Origin: Methylobacterium sp. C25
GTDB taxonomy: Bacteria > Pseudomonadota > Alphaproteobacteria > Rhizobiales > Beijerinckiaceae
Assembly (NCBI RefSeq): GCF_021352225.1
Contig: NZ_JAAUVI010000009.1
Location: 1 to 64,000, forward strand
Direction of reading: 5' to 3'
Length of the DNA: 64,000 nt
This document shows positions 42,773-51,641 of this stretch, in pieces. The notes beneath the pieces are model-generated. The model did not search any database, was not told the origin of the DNA, and saw nothing but the letters and a program-made list of their open reading frames with translations. Within the stretch, counting starts at the first letter, position 1. Each line of letters begins with the position of its first letter. A program made the position numbers and the translations under genes.

Positions 42773-43111
42773 TCAAGGGGTCGGCGACAACGATCGAGAC
42801 AGGCGCCGGAGGTAGGCGTCCAGCGTTGTGCGCTGGAACACCAGCTCGACGAAGCGGCCTTTGCGGACCGTCGCGATCAGGCCGGACGTCTCGAGCTCCT
42901 TGATGTGGTGGGAGATCGTGGCGGCGCTGACCTTGTCGGCATCGCTCAACGCGCAGCAGGGCAACGCGCCCTCGGAGGCCGCGATCTCTCCGAGGATGCC
43001 GAACCGGCGCGGATCGGCGAGCGCCTTGGCGACCGCCGCAAACTGACGGTCACTGAGCTCATGAGGCTCCCCAGCCGCCGGTTCGGCATCCCTTCTGTGA
43101 CCGGAACTCAT
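42773..43111 (-). CDS. ArsR-family transcriptional regulator with a CC pair
   Basis: This 112-residue winged-helix repressor has the recognition region SAATISHHIKELETSGLI. A Cys52-Cys53 pair (ALPCCALSD) sits at the position of the metal-binding ELCVCDL motif of classical ArsR. That suggests thiol or metal sensing but is not proof. Start ATG 43111; the longer ORF adds 36 poor residues. It lies upstream of the SDR gene it probably controls. Confidence 0.9.
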   Translation of the reverse strand: MSSGHRRDAEPAAGEPHELSDRQFAAVAKALADPRRFGILGEIAASEGALPCCALSDADKVSAATISHHIKELETSGLIATVRKGRFVELVFQRTTLDAYLRRLSRSLSPTP

Positions 43112-43287
43112 CGACCCACGTTTCTCCACCGAGGTGCGCGTCCCTGCGCATACCACCTCAGATAGGAACCTAGCGGAGCCAACGACCCTTGTCCTGGCGG
43201 CATGGCTCCATCCCACCACAAACCGCTCGTCGGGATCGGCCGCCTTCCCACATCGCCCTTCATGCTCACGCTCGACAAGGATGCGGC

Positions 43288-44163
43288 ATGACCACAGCTC
43301 GCTCTTCCGGCACCTTCGCCATCGGCGGAGACCTGACGGTCAACCGGCTCGGTTTCGGAGCCATGCGCATCACGGGCAGCGGCATCTGGGGCGAGCCCGC
43401 CGACCGGGCGAAGGCGATTGCAACGCTGAAGCGCGTGCCCGAGCTCGGCATCGATCTGATCGATACCGCCGACAGCTACGGCCCCTACGTCAGCGAGGAC
43501 CTGATCCGCGAGGCTCTCGCCCCCTATGACGGCCTCGTCATCGCCACCAAGGGCGGCCTGACGCGCCACGGGCCGGATATCTGGCAGCCTGTCGGCAATC
43601 CCGACTACCTTCGTCAATGTGTGCTGATGAGCCTGAGCCGGTTGAAGCTCGAGCGCATCGATCTCTGGCAGCTTCACCGGATCGGCCCCGACGTCCCGCG
43701 CGAGAGACAGTTTGAGGCCATCGCGGCGATGCGCGCGGAAGGGCTGATACGCCATGTCGGCCTGAGCGAGGTCTCGGTCGAGGAGATCGAGGCGGCCCGA
43801 AAGTTCTTCCCGGTCGCGACCGTGCAGAACCGTTTCAATCTCGTAGACCGCACCAGCGAGGCCGTGCTCGACCATTGCGACCGGAACGGTATCGGCTTCA
43901 TCCCCTGGGCCCCCCTCGACAAGGGTACGCTGGCGCAGAGGGGTTCGGCACTCGCCGAGATCGCGAGCAAGCGCGGGACCAGCGAGGGAGCCGTCGCTCT
44001 GGCCTGGCTGCTCAAGCGCTCACCGGTGATGCTGCCGATCCCCGGGACCGGCGATCCTGACCATCTCGCGCAGAACGTTCGGGGCGCGGAGCTGACCCTC
44101 GACGACGCGGAGTTTCGAGCGCTTGACGAGCAGGGCCGCAAGGCCTGGAAGGCCGGCGGCTGA
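43288..44163 (+). CDS. aldo/keto reductase
   Basis: This 291-residue TIM-barrel enzyme has RLGFGAMRITG, the catalytic Asp/Tyr in IDTADSYGPYVSEDLIREAL, the Lys in VIATKGGLTRHGPD and the His in LWQLHRIGP, then the LLKRSPVMLPIPGTGDPDHL loop that binds NADPH. It could reduce a sugar, steroid or stress aldehyde. The ATG at 43288 gives the right N-terminus. It diverges from the ArsR gene across a 176-bp region. Confidence 0.92.
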   Translation: MTTARSSGTFAIGGDLTVNRLGFGAMRITGSGIWGEPADRAKAIATLKRVPELGIDLIDTADSYGPYVSEDLIREALAPYDGLVIATKGGLTRHGPDIWQPVGNPDYLRQCVLMSLSRLKLERIDLWQLHRIGPDVPRERQFEAIAAMRAEGLIRHVGLSEVSVEEIEAARKFFPVATVQNRFNLVDRTSEAVLDHCDRNGIGFIPWAPLDKGTLAQRGSALAEIASKRGTSEGAVALAWLLKRSPVMLPIPGTGDPDHLAQNVRGAELTLDDAEFRALDEQGRKAWKAGG

Positions 44164-44335
44164 GGCGTTCGGCATGCGTCGATGCCCCTCGGCTCGCCAG
44201 CCCGACATCAAGCAGCAAAGGACGCGTGCAATACGGTTTCCGGCCGAGCTGATGCCCGGCGCATGTCCGCAGACAAGTTGCCCGAATCCTGCATGGCGCC
44301 TCCCGAGACGACGTGCCGACCGGAAAGGCCTCGAA

Positions 44336-44797
44336 ATGCGTACTGCAACCGTGATCCTGGCCTCCTCGCTTGCTCTGGCAGCGACCGTCCCGTTCGGTGC
44401 TTCCGCCAAACCGGGCTGGCTGACGGGAACCTTCGTGTACGCCAATCTCTGCACCGATCCGGATGCCGGACGGCTGGAAGGTCGGCGCGTGACGCTGCGT
44501 CGTTCGCCCAATGGCAACGGCGTGCTCTTCGAGACGGCAGCCGGCGACAAGACGGCCCCAATCGCCGCCGATGCCCTCTCCATCGACGACACCACCCAGC
44601 AGATCTCGTTCACCGTGGAGAGTGCGGATGGTCCGCTGCACTTCCAGGGCACGGCGGCCGCAGACGTGCTCGCCGGGACCATCAGCAGCGGCTCTGGCGA
44701 GCAGCCCTTGCGGCTGCGCCGCGTGCTGCGCTCGCACGAGCGGGAATCCTGTCAGGCCGCGCGGCTGGATCCCAACGCCACCGGCTCCGTGAACTGA
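44336..44797 (+). CDS. secreted hypothetical protein
   Basis: This 153-residue protein has a signal peptide (VILASSLALAATVPFGASAK). The mature part is of beta-rich character (KPGWLTGTFVYANLC, ITFTVESADG) with two Cys. No motif identifies a function. A longer upstream reading exists, but the signal peptide fixes the start at 44336. Composition is typical of the neighbourhood. Confidence 0.65.
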   Translation: MRTATVILASSLALAATVPFGASAKPGWLTGTFVYANLCTDPDAGRLEGRRVTLRRSPNGNGVLFETAAGDKTAPIAADALSIDDTTQQISFTVESADGPLHFQGTAAADVLAGTISSGSGEQPLRLRRVLRSHERESCQAARLDPNATGSVN

Positions 44798-44855
44798 GTC
44801 CCGGCACCGTTTCACCGTCTCGCCACGGCCCCGCGAGCCGGATAGACCGGCCGTC

Positions 44856-45359
44856 ATGACCCTTCGCGCGCTCGTCGGCGGCATCGCCCTCTGTCTCGCC
44901 ATCGCCGCTCCGGCGCGTGCCGATGGCTGCGACGCGCTCACGGCCCGGCTGATCCGCGGCACCGGCGCCTCGCTCGCCGGCCGCACCGGCCCGCTCGTCG
45001 TGTTTCGTGCTGCCGACGCCGAACGGATGAGCCTCGATTGCAGGCCGCCGCGCCGCATGGTCTTCCGCTCCCGCGATCGGGAGCCGCAGCGCGTCTATTT
45101 CGTCCTGATCGGACTCGCGGCGAAGACGCTGGCCGGTGCCAGCGCGGAACGTGTCGAGGTTCTGGCGATGAACCTGCATCAGGCAGCGTTACTCTCGGGT
45201 GCACCTCAACTCGGCCGGGTCGGCGGTGCGGTCCTGCGCTGCGAGCCGAGCGATCGACTCGACGGGTCGTCGGAGGGCGCGCTCTGCCGGCTGGCGGCGG
45301 ACCGGAGAGCACGGCCGAGACGCAAGGCGAGCCTTTCCGCCGCGCCCGACGCGGGGTAG
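44856..45359 (+). CDS. secreted hypothetical protein
   Basis: This 167-residue protein starts with a signal peptide (LRALVGGIALCLAIAAPARA). The mature part has three Cys (DGCDALTARL, LDCRPP, LRCEPSD), perhaps for disulfides. The C-terminal 30 residues are Arg-rich. It ends 8 bp before kdsA on the same strand. No known family was recognised; a real gene is likely from signal peptide and codon character. Confidence 0.6.
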   Translation: MTLRALVGGIALCLAIAAPARADGCDALTARLIRGTGASLAGRTGPLVVFRAADAERMSLDCRPPRRMVFRSRDREPQRVYFVLIGLAAKTLAGASAERVEVLAMNLHQAALLSGAPQLGRVGGAVLRCEPSDRLDGSSEGALCRLAADRRARPRRKASLSAAPDAG

Positions 45360-45367
45360 AGCGGGGC

Positions 45368-46225
45368 ATGTCTCAGAACACCGCACCCGGGACGGTCGTC
45401 CGCGCCGGCGCCGTCGCCTTCGGCAACCATCTCCCCTTCGCGCTGATCGCCGGCCCCTGCCAGCTCGAAAGTCGGGACCACGCCTTCGAGGTCGCTGCTG
45501 CGCTGAAAGAGATGACCGGGCACCTCGGGATCGGCCTCGTCTTCAAATCCTCCTTCGACAAGGCGAACCGGACATCCGGCGGCACCGCCCGCGGCATTGG
45601 GCTCGAAGGTGCGCTGCCGATCTTCTCCGAGATCAAGGAGCGGCTCGGCCTGCCGGTGCTCACCGACGTGCACGAGGCCGCGCAGTGCGCTCCGGCGGCC
45701 GAGGTCGTCGACGTGCTGCAGATCCCGGCCTTCCTCTGCCGCCAGACCGACCTGTTGCAGGCAGCCGCCGCGACCGGCCGCGTCGTGAACGTCAAGAAAG
45801 GTCAGTTCCTGGCACCCTGGGACATGGCGCATGTTGCAGCCAAGGTGACGAAGGCCGGCAACCCGAATGTGATGGTCACAGAGCGCGGCGCCTCCTTCGG
45901 ATACAACACGCTGGTCTCCGACATGCGATCGCTGCCGATCATGGCGAGGGTGACGGACGGGGCCCCCGTAGTGTTCGACGCGACCCATTCCGTGCAGCAG
46001 CCGGGCGGCCAGGGCGCCACCTCGGGCGGCCAGCGAGAGTTCGTGCCGGTCCTGGCTCGCGCAGCCGTTGCGGTCGGCGTTGCCGGCCTCTTCATCGAGA
46101 CACACGAGGACCCCGACAACGCCCCTTCGGACGGCCCCAACATGGTGCCGCTGAAGGCGATGCCTGCTCTGCTCGCCGAGTTGCAGGCCTTCGATCGCCT
46201 TGTGAAGCAACGCACCGACGGATGA
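45368..46225 (+). CDS. kdsA: 3-deoxy-8-phosphooctulonate synthase
   Basis: This 285-residue enzyme condenses phosphoenolpyruvate with arabinose 5-phosphate, the committed step to Kdo of lipopolysaccharide. It has IAGPCQLESRDHAFEVA, KSSFDKANRTS, the VLTDVHEAAQC strand and FDATHSVQQPGG near the C-terminus. Kdo makes the inner core of LPS. The start at 45368 yields the natural N-terminus. Its substrate phosphoenolpyruvate is also the product of enolase encoded nearby. Confidence 0.96.
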   Translation: MSQNTAPGTVVRAGAVAFGNHLPFALIAGPCQLESRDHAFEVAAALKEMTGHLGIGLVFKSSFDKANRTSGGTARGIGLEGALPIFSEIKERLGLPVLTDVHEAAQCAPAAEVVDVLQIPAFLCRQTDLLQAAAATGRVVNVKKGQFLAPWDMAHVAAKVTKAGNPNVMVTERGASFGYNTLVSDMRSLPIMARVTDGAPVVFDATHSVQQPGGQGATSGGQREFVPVLARAAVAVGVAGLFIETHEDPDNAPSDGPNMVPLKAMPALLAELQAFDRLVKQRTDG

Positions 46226-46347
46226 GGGCAGCGCAACGCACCATCAAGTCGGTTCTGGCTTCAGGGTGGGTTCAGGTCAGAGGGACCAAACTGCTGTTAC
46301 CAGAACGTTCAAACTGCTGAGATGACTCGAATTTCAGTCGGCAGCTT

Positions 46348-46372
46348 GGAACCTGTTAGTAAGCTCGGCGTT
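46348..46372 (+). promoter_or_regulatory. sigma-EcfG-type promoter
   Basis: GGAAC, a 16-bp spacer and CGTT match the consensus of the alphaproteobacterial general stress sigma factor EcfG exactly. The -10 element ends 36 bp before the start codon of the small Gly/Tyr-rich gene. Confidence 0.7.
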
Positions 46373-46408
46373 ATCGGCGCTAACGAGCTTAGACGAGGGA
46401 AGGACGCA

Positions 46409-46693
46409 ATGCGCAAACTTGCAATCATCACGGCCGTCGTGGCCACAACGATCCCGATGCTGGCGGTGACCGCTGAAGCACGCCCCGGCCGCGGCTACGG
46501 CCATTATCATGGTGGCGGCTACGCGTATCGCGGCGGCTACCGTCGTGGTGGCATCGGCACCGGCGCTGCCGTCGGTCTCGGCATCGCTGGCCTCGCCGCG
46601 GGTGCGATCGCTGCCGGCGCCGCTCGCGACGCCTACTACCGGGACCGCTATTACGGCCGTCCGGCCTACGGCTACTACGACTACGGCTACTGA
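46409..46693 (+). CDS. small Gly/Tyr-rich secreted protein
   Basis: This 94-residue protein has a signal peptide (MRKLAIITAVVATTIPMLAV, then TAEA) followed by an unusual Gly/Tyr/Arg/His-rich stretch (RGYGHYHGGGYAYRGGYRRGG). A hydrophobic Ala/Gly segment follows, which may insert in a membrane, and then a Tyr-rich tail. Such proteins are common stress-induced envelope proteins in this group. A perfect sigma-EcfG promoter precedes it, and it has its own terminator, so it is a single-gene unit. Confidence 0.78.
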   Translation: MRKLAIITAVVATTIPMLAVTAEARPGRGYGHYHGGGYAYRGGYRRGGIGTGAAVGLGIAGLAAGAIAAGAARDAYYRDRYYGRPAYGYYDYGY

Positions 46694-46715
46694 GTTCAGC
46701 AGCCAACTTTTTGAG

Positions 46716-46748
46716 AAGGGCGGCCGGTGTTCACCGGCCGCCTTTTTC
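46716..46748 (+). terminator. Rho-independent terminator
   Basis: GGCGGCCGGT and ACCGGCCGCC form a perfect stem over GTTC, followed by TTTTT. It closes the small Gly/Tyr-rich gene. Confidence 0.88.
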
Positions 46749-46856
46749 GTTGGTGCGGACCCTCACCCGCCGAATGCTCAGCCGGCTGAAAGCGGTTGCA
46801 TCGCCGTGGGGCCTTGACCACCCTGCGCTGAATTTTCGGTGAGGTGGGAGAGGCAG

Positions 46857-47375
46857 ATGCCGGTTATCGGTGCCGTCATCGGGGCGATCATGACGGGGCT
46901 CCTGTACTGGTTCATGTATGGGAACGGCATGGAGCAGATCGAACGCCTCCTTGGCGATCGCCGTAATCACAAACTCCGGCTCAAGAGCGAGGCTAACTTC
47001 AAGGCGGCGCCCATCCGCTCGATCAAGAACCCGGCGGATGCCGCTGGCGTGCTGATGCAACTCGTCGCGCAGGCGCGCGGAACGCCCACACCCGAGCAGG
47101 AAGCGGCCATCGAGGAGCAGATGCGCACGATCATCGGCTCGGACGACGATCTCGCAACCCAGATGGTCTTCATCCGCCACGCCGCGACCCAGGCAGCCGA
47201 CGCCGAGACCGCCATCGACCACCTCGCGCCGCTCCTGCGCGAAAAGCTAACCGTATCCGAGCGCGACGATGTCGAGCGGATGCTGGAGGCCGTCGCCGTG
47301 ATCCATCAGGGTCCGACCGACCGGCAGGAGCGCCTGATCGCGCGCACGGTCCGCGTACTGGCCGAGCTGGCGTGA
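46857..47375 (+). CDS. membrane-anchored helical protein, unknown function
   Basis: This 172-residue protein has one N-terminal TM helix (GAVIGAIMTGLLYWFMYG) and a soluble all-helical domain with acidic residues resembling a TerB-like or armadillo-type bundle (AIEEQMRTIIGSDDDLATQMVFIRHAA). It has no enzymatic motif. GGGAGAGG before the ATG marks the start; the upstream 6 residues are excluded. Tentative family only. Confidence 0.66.
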   Translation: MPVIGAVIGAIMTGLLYWFMYGNGMEQIERLLGDRRNHKLRLKSEANFKAAPIRSIKNPADAAGVLMQLVAQARGTPTPEQEAAIEEQMRTIIGSDDDLATQMVFIRHAATQAADAETAIDHLAPLLREKLTVSERDDVERMLEAVAVIHQGPTDRQERLIARTVRVLAELA

Positions 47376-47385
47376 GCCCGCTTCG

Positions 47386-47850
47386 CTATCCGCGGCCCCG
47401 ATAGGTCGGCACGCCCTGGTCGGGCAGCCAGACTGATTTCGGCGACTCCCCGGTCTGCCAGAACACGTCGATCGGGATGCCGCCGCGCGGATACCAGTAG
47501 CCGCCGATCCGCAGCCAGCGCGGCTCGAGAAACTCCGTGAGCCGCCGGCCGATGCCGACCGTGCAATCCTCGTGAAACGCGCCGTGATTGCGAAACGAGC
47601 CAAGATAGAGCTTGAGCGATTTCGATTCGACGAGCCAGTCGCCCGGGACGTAGTCGATCACCAGCGTCGCGAAATCCGGCTGACCTGTCACCGGGCAGAG
47701 CGAGGTGAATTCGGGCGCCGTGAAGCGGGCGAGATAGTCCGTATCGGGATGCGGGTTGGGAACACGGTCCAGCTGCGCCGCCTCGGGCGAGGCGGGCAGG
47801 GGGGTCGAGTGGCCGAGTTGACGGGCATGTGATGCGATATCGTCGGTCAT
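47386..47850 (-). CDS. queF: NADPH-dependent 7-cyano-7-deazaguanine reductase
   Basis: This 154-residue enzyme reduces preQ0 to preQ1 for queuosine in tRNA. It has the family signature FTSLCPVTGQPDFATLVIDY with the catalytic Cys, the ESKSLKLYLGSFRNHGAFHEDC segment with the active-site Asp/His, and the YWYPRGGIPIDVFWQTG C-terminal motif. Length fits the short unimodular type. It is convergent with the TM-helix gene at 46857. Confidence 0.95.
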   Translation of the reverse strand: MTDDIASHARQLGHSTPLPASPEAAQLDRVPNPHPDTDYLARFTAPEFTSLCPVTGQPDFATLVIDYVPGDWLVESKSLKLYLGSFRNHGAFHEDCTVGIGRRLTEFLEPRWLRIGGYWYPRGGIPIDVFWQTGESPKSVWLPDQGVPTYRGRG

Positions 47851-48091
47851 GGCGCCCGCTATACCGGCTGGCCGCGCGGCGCGCATCCTAGGCGGGCGAG
47901 TCGCGTGCGGAGGGAGGTCCCGGGAGCCCGTCGAAGTCAGGAAAAATACTTCGGGCGGCCGGAAAGATTCTTCATCTGCTGGAGCGCTTGCCGGGCGCTT
48001 CGGCTTGGCGGATAAGCCGCGACGGATGATGCCGCCCTCACCGAGCGCCGCCGGTCAGGCTCCGCGCGGCGCCCCCACGCAAGGATGGTCC

Positions 48092-49381
<1,290 letters not shown>

Positions 49382-49403
49382 GCGCCCGCCCGCTCCGAAA
49401 ACG

Positions 49404-49931
49404 TCACCGCAACGCGACGCCCGCCTCCTTGAGGCGGGCGTCGATCGTTTGGAGGTCGCCTTTTCGAAGCGCGCGCAGGGGGATCGGCACGAAGCTGTGC
49501 GGCGAGGTCATCAGTGCCATCATCGTCGACCCAGCATGCCGCGCCGTGAACCCCGACCAGTAATACTGCGTCACGCCTTGCGCGTTGGAGACGGTCAGCG
49601 CATCGGGTCCGAAGCCGATCTGCCAGGGCTCGCGATACCGCGGCTCCCTCTCGATGGCGGCGCGTGTCTGCCTCGGCATGACGAAGCGTGTCATCGCGAT
49701 GGGGAAAAGGGTCGCAAAGCCGGCGACCCAGATCGCCCAGCCGATGAGATCGGCGCCGTCCTTCTTCACCAGGCTCGCGACGAGCATGAGCCCCGAGACG
49801 ACGGCGAAGGTCAGGACGACGCGCCACGAGCGCAGGTTCCGCCAGAAGATGCGGCGATGCACTTCGAGCAGATCCGCCGCGCTCAGTTCGAACGATCGGC
49901 GGTGCGCTGCGCCCATCTCGCCTGTCACCAT
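49404..49931 (-). CDS. YcxB-like membrane protein
   Basis: This 175-residue protein has two adjacent hydrophobic segments at about 37-53 (VVLTFAVVSGLMLVASL) and 62-80 (LIGWAIWVAGFATLFPI), then a soluble C-terminal domain with the YcxB-type pattern WSGFTARHAGSTMMALMTS and FVPIPLRAL. Function unknown. ATG 49931 is preferred; a longer frame from 50330 runs over the ftsB region. It is convergent with eno. Confidence 0.75.
   Translation of the reverse strand: MVTGEMGAAHRRSFELSAADLLEVHRRIFWRNLRSWRVVLTFAVVSGLMLVASLVKKDGADLIGWAIWVAGFATLFPIAMTRFVMPRQTRAAIEREPRYREPWQIGFGPDALTVSNAQGVTQYYWSGFTARHAGSTMMALMTSPHSFVPIPLRALRKGDLQTIDARLKEAGVALR
49416..49442. terminator. strong hairpin at the eno/YcxB junction
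   Basis: GACGCCCGCCTC pairs perfectly with GAGGCGGGCGTC over a 3-nt loop, 35 bp after the eno stop. It overlaps the 3' end of the convergent YcxB-like gene, so it also encodes amino acids there. It could stop eno transcription, although the T-run is poor. Confidence 0.5.
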
Positions 49932-50048
49932 CGTCCTCCGGCCGAGCCTCGCACCTAAGCTAGGCCGATCCGGAGATAGTCGAGAACACGTCTGCGCGCT
50001 GCGCTCCACGGAAACGCTTTCTTCACCCTGTACGGCGATGGTTTCGGC

Positions 50049-50360
50049 ATGGTCATCCGTCGCCGCGTCAGAGCCGTCGTCGTGCCCGCCGTTCTCTGGA
50101 CGGTGTCGGCGCTCGTCGGCGGCTATTTCCTGATGCAGGCCGAAACCGGCAATCGCGGCATGGAAGCCAAACGGGCCCTCAAGATCCAGGCCTATGGTCT
50201 CAGGCAGGAACTCGCGGCCGCGAATGCCGAGCGGGCGACCTGGGAGCATCGGGTCGAACTGCTGCGCTCGGAACAGATCGATCGCGACCTGCTGGAGGAG
50301 CGCGCCCGCGTCGTGCTCGGCCGCGTCCATGCCAACGACGTCGTGATCATCGATCCCTGA
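50049..50360 (+). CDS. ftsB: septum formation initiator FtsB-like
   Basis: This 103-residue protein has an N-terminal TM helix (VVVPAVLWTVSALVGGYFLM), then a coiled coil of about 40 residues (KRALKIQAYGLRQELAAANAERATWEHRVELL) and a short tail ending ANDVVIIDP. That is the FtsB/DivIC arrangement, which links the early and late divisome parts. Position between eno and pdhA is conserved in many alphaproteobacteria. The start is the first Met of the ORF. Confidence 0.9.
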   Translation: MVIRRRVRAVVVPAVLWTVSALVGGYFLMQAETGNRGMEAKRALKIQAYGLRQELAAANAERATWEHRVELLRSEQIDRDLLEERARVVLGRVHANDVVIIDP

Positions 50361-50537
50361 CGGTCTCGGCGGACCCGTCGCGGCTCACGACCCCGAGTCC
50401 TTTCCGCATGGCCTCGTCGGCGTTTAGTCGAGCTAAGCTTGACCATAACACGAACGGGACTCTGTCAGGCCGACCCTCGCTTTCCGCTGCACCGCGCTCT
50501 AGAACCCACTCGAAACATGGGTTTCGGGAGAACGCCG

Positions 50538-51587
50538 ATGGCTGCAGCCAGAAATGCGCGCAAGGCCGCGTCCAAGTCGGACGCGCCCGAGCACAAGCCG
50601 GCGCCGAACATCCCGCAATTCACCAAGGACGAAGATCTCCACGCCTATCGCGAGATGCTCCTGATCCGCCGCTTCGAGGAGAAGGCTGGCCAGCTCTACG
50701 GCATGGGCCTCATCGGCGGCTTCTGCCACCTCTATATCGGCCAGGAGGCCGTCGTGGTCGGCCTGCAGATGGCCTCGACCGACGGCGATCAGGTCATCAC
50801 CGGATACCGCGACCACGGCCACATGCTGGCCTGCGGCATGGACGCCAAGGGCGTTATGGCCGAGCTCACCGGTCGCCAGGGCGGCTATAGCCGCGGCAAG
50901 GGCGGCTCGATGCACATGTTCAGCCGTGAGAAGCAGTTCTTCGGCGGCCACGGCATCGTCGGCGCGCAGGTCTCGCTCGGTACCGGCCTCGCCTTCGCCG
51001 ACGCTTACAAAAAGAACGGCAACGTCAGCTTCACCTATTTCGGCGACGGCGCGGCCAACCAGGGCCAGGTCTACGAGAGCTTCAACATGGCCGCGCTCTG
51101 GAAGCTGCCGGTCATCTACGTGATCGAGAATAACCGCTACGCCATGGGCACTTCGGTGGCCCGCGCCTCGGCCCAGACGGACTTTTCCAAGCGTGGCCTC
51201 TCCTTCGGCATCCCCGGCGAGCAGGTTGACGGCATGGACGTGCGGACGGTGCGCGAGGCAGCGGTCCGCGCCGTCGAGCATGCCCGGGCGGCGAAGGGGC
51301 CCTACATCCTCGAGATGCAGACCTATCGCTATCGCGGCCACTCCATGTCCGACCCGGCCAAGTACCGGTCGAAGGACGAGGTCTCGAAGATGCGCGACGA
51401 GCACGACCCGATCGAGATGGTGCGCAAGCGCCTGATCGAGGCACACGGCGTCGCGGAGGCGGACCTCAAGGCCACCGACGCGGAGATCCGCGAGATCGTG
51501 AACGAATCCGCCGACTTCGCCACGAACGATCCCGAGCCCGATCCGAAGGAGCTCTGGACGGACATCCTGCTGGAGGCCCGCGCCTGA
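50538..51587 (+). CDS. pdhA: pyruvate dehydrogenase E1 component, alpha subunit
   Basis: This 349-residue subunit forms the thiamine-diphosphate site with PdhB. The TPP motif spans GDGAANQGQ to VIENN, and YRYRGHSMSDPAKYRS is the conserved loop. It begins a run of five same-strand genes that together give the whole complex. ATG 50538 is preferred over the ORF's earlier Met, since the family starts near MAAARN and the upstream part is low quality. Confidence 0.97.
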   Translation: MAAARNARKAASKSDAPEHKPAPNIPQFTKDEDLHAYREMLLIRRFEEKAGQLYGMGLIGGFCHLYIGQEAVVVGLQMASTDGDQVITGYRDHGHMLACGMDAKGVMAELTGRQGGYSRGKGGSMHMFSREKQFFGGHGIVGAQVSLGTGLAFADAYKKNGNVSFTYFGDGAANQGQVYESFNMAALWKLPVIYVIENNRYAMGTSVARASAQTDFSKRGLSFGIPGEQVDGMDVRTVREAAVRAVEHARAAKGPYILEMQTYRYRGHSMSDPAKYRSKDEVSKMRDEHDPIEMVRKRLIEAHGVAEADLKATDAEIREIVNESADFATNDPEPDPKELWTDILLEARA

Positions 51588-51641
51588 GCCCAGCTCGGCC
51601 GACCGACCAACCCACGAGACCGGATCGATAGAGCAGCGTCC

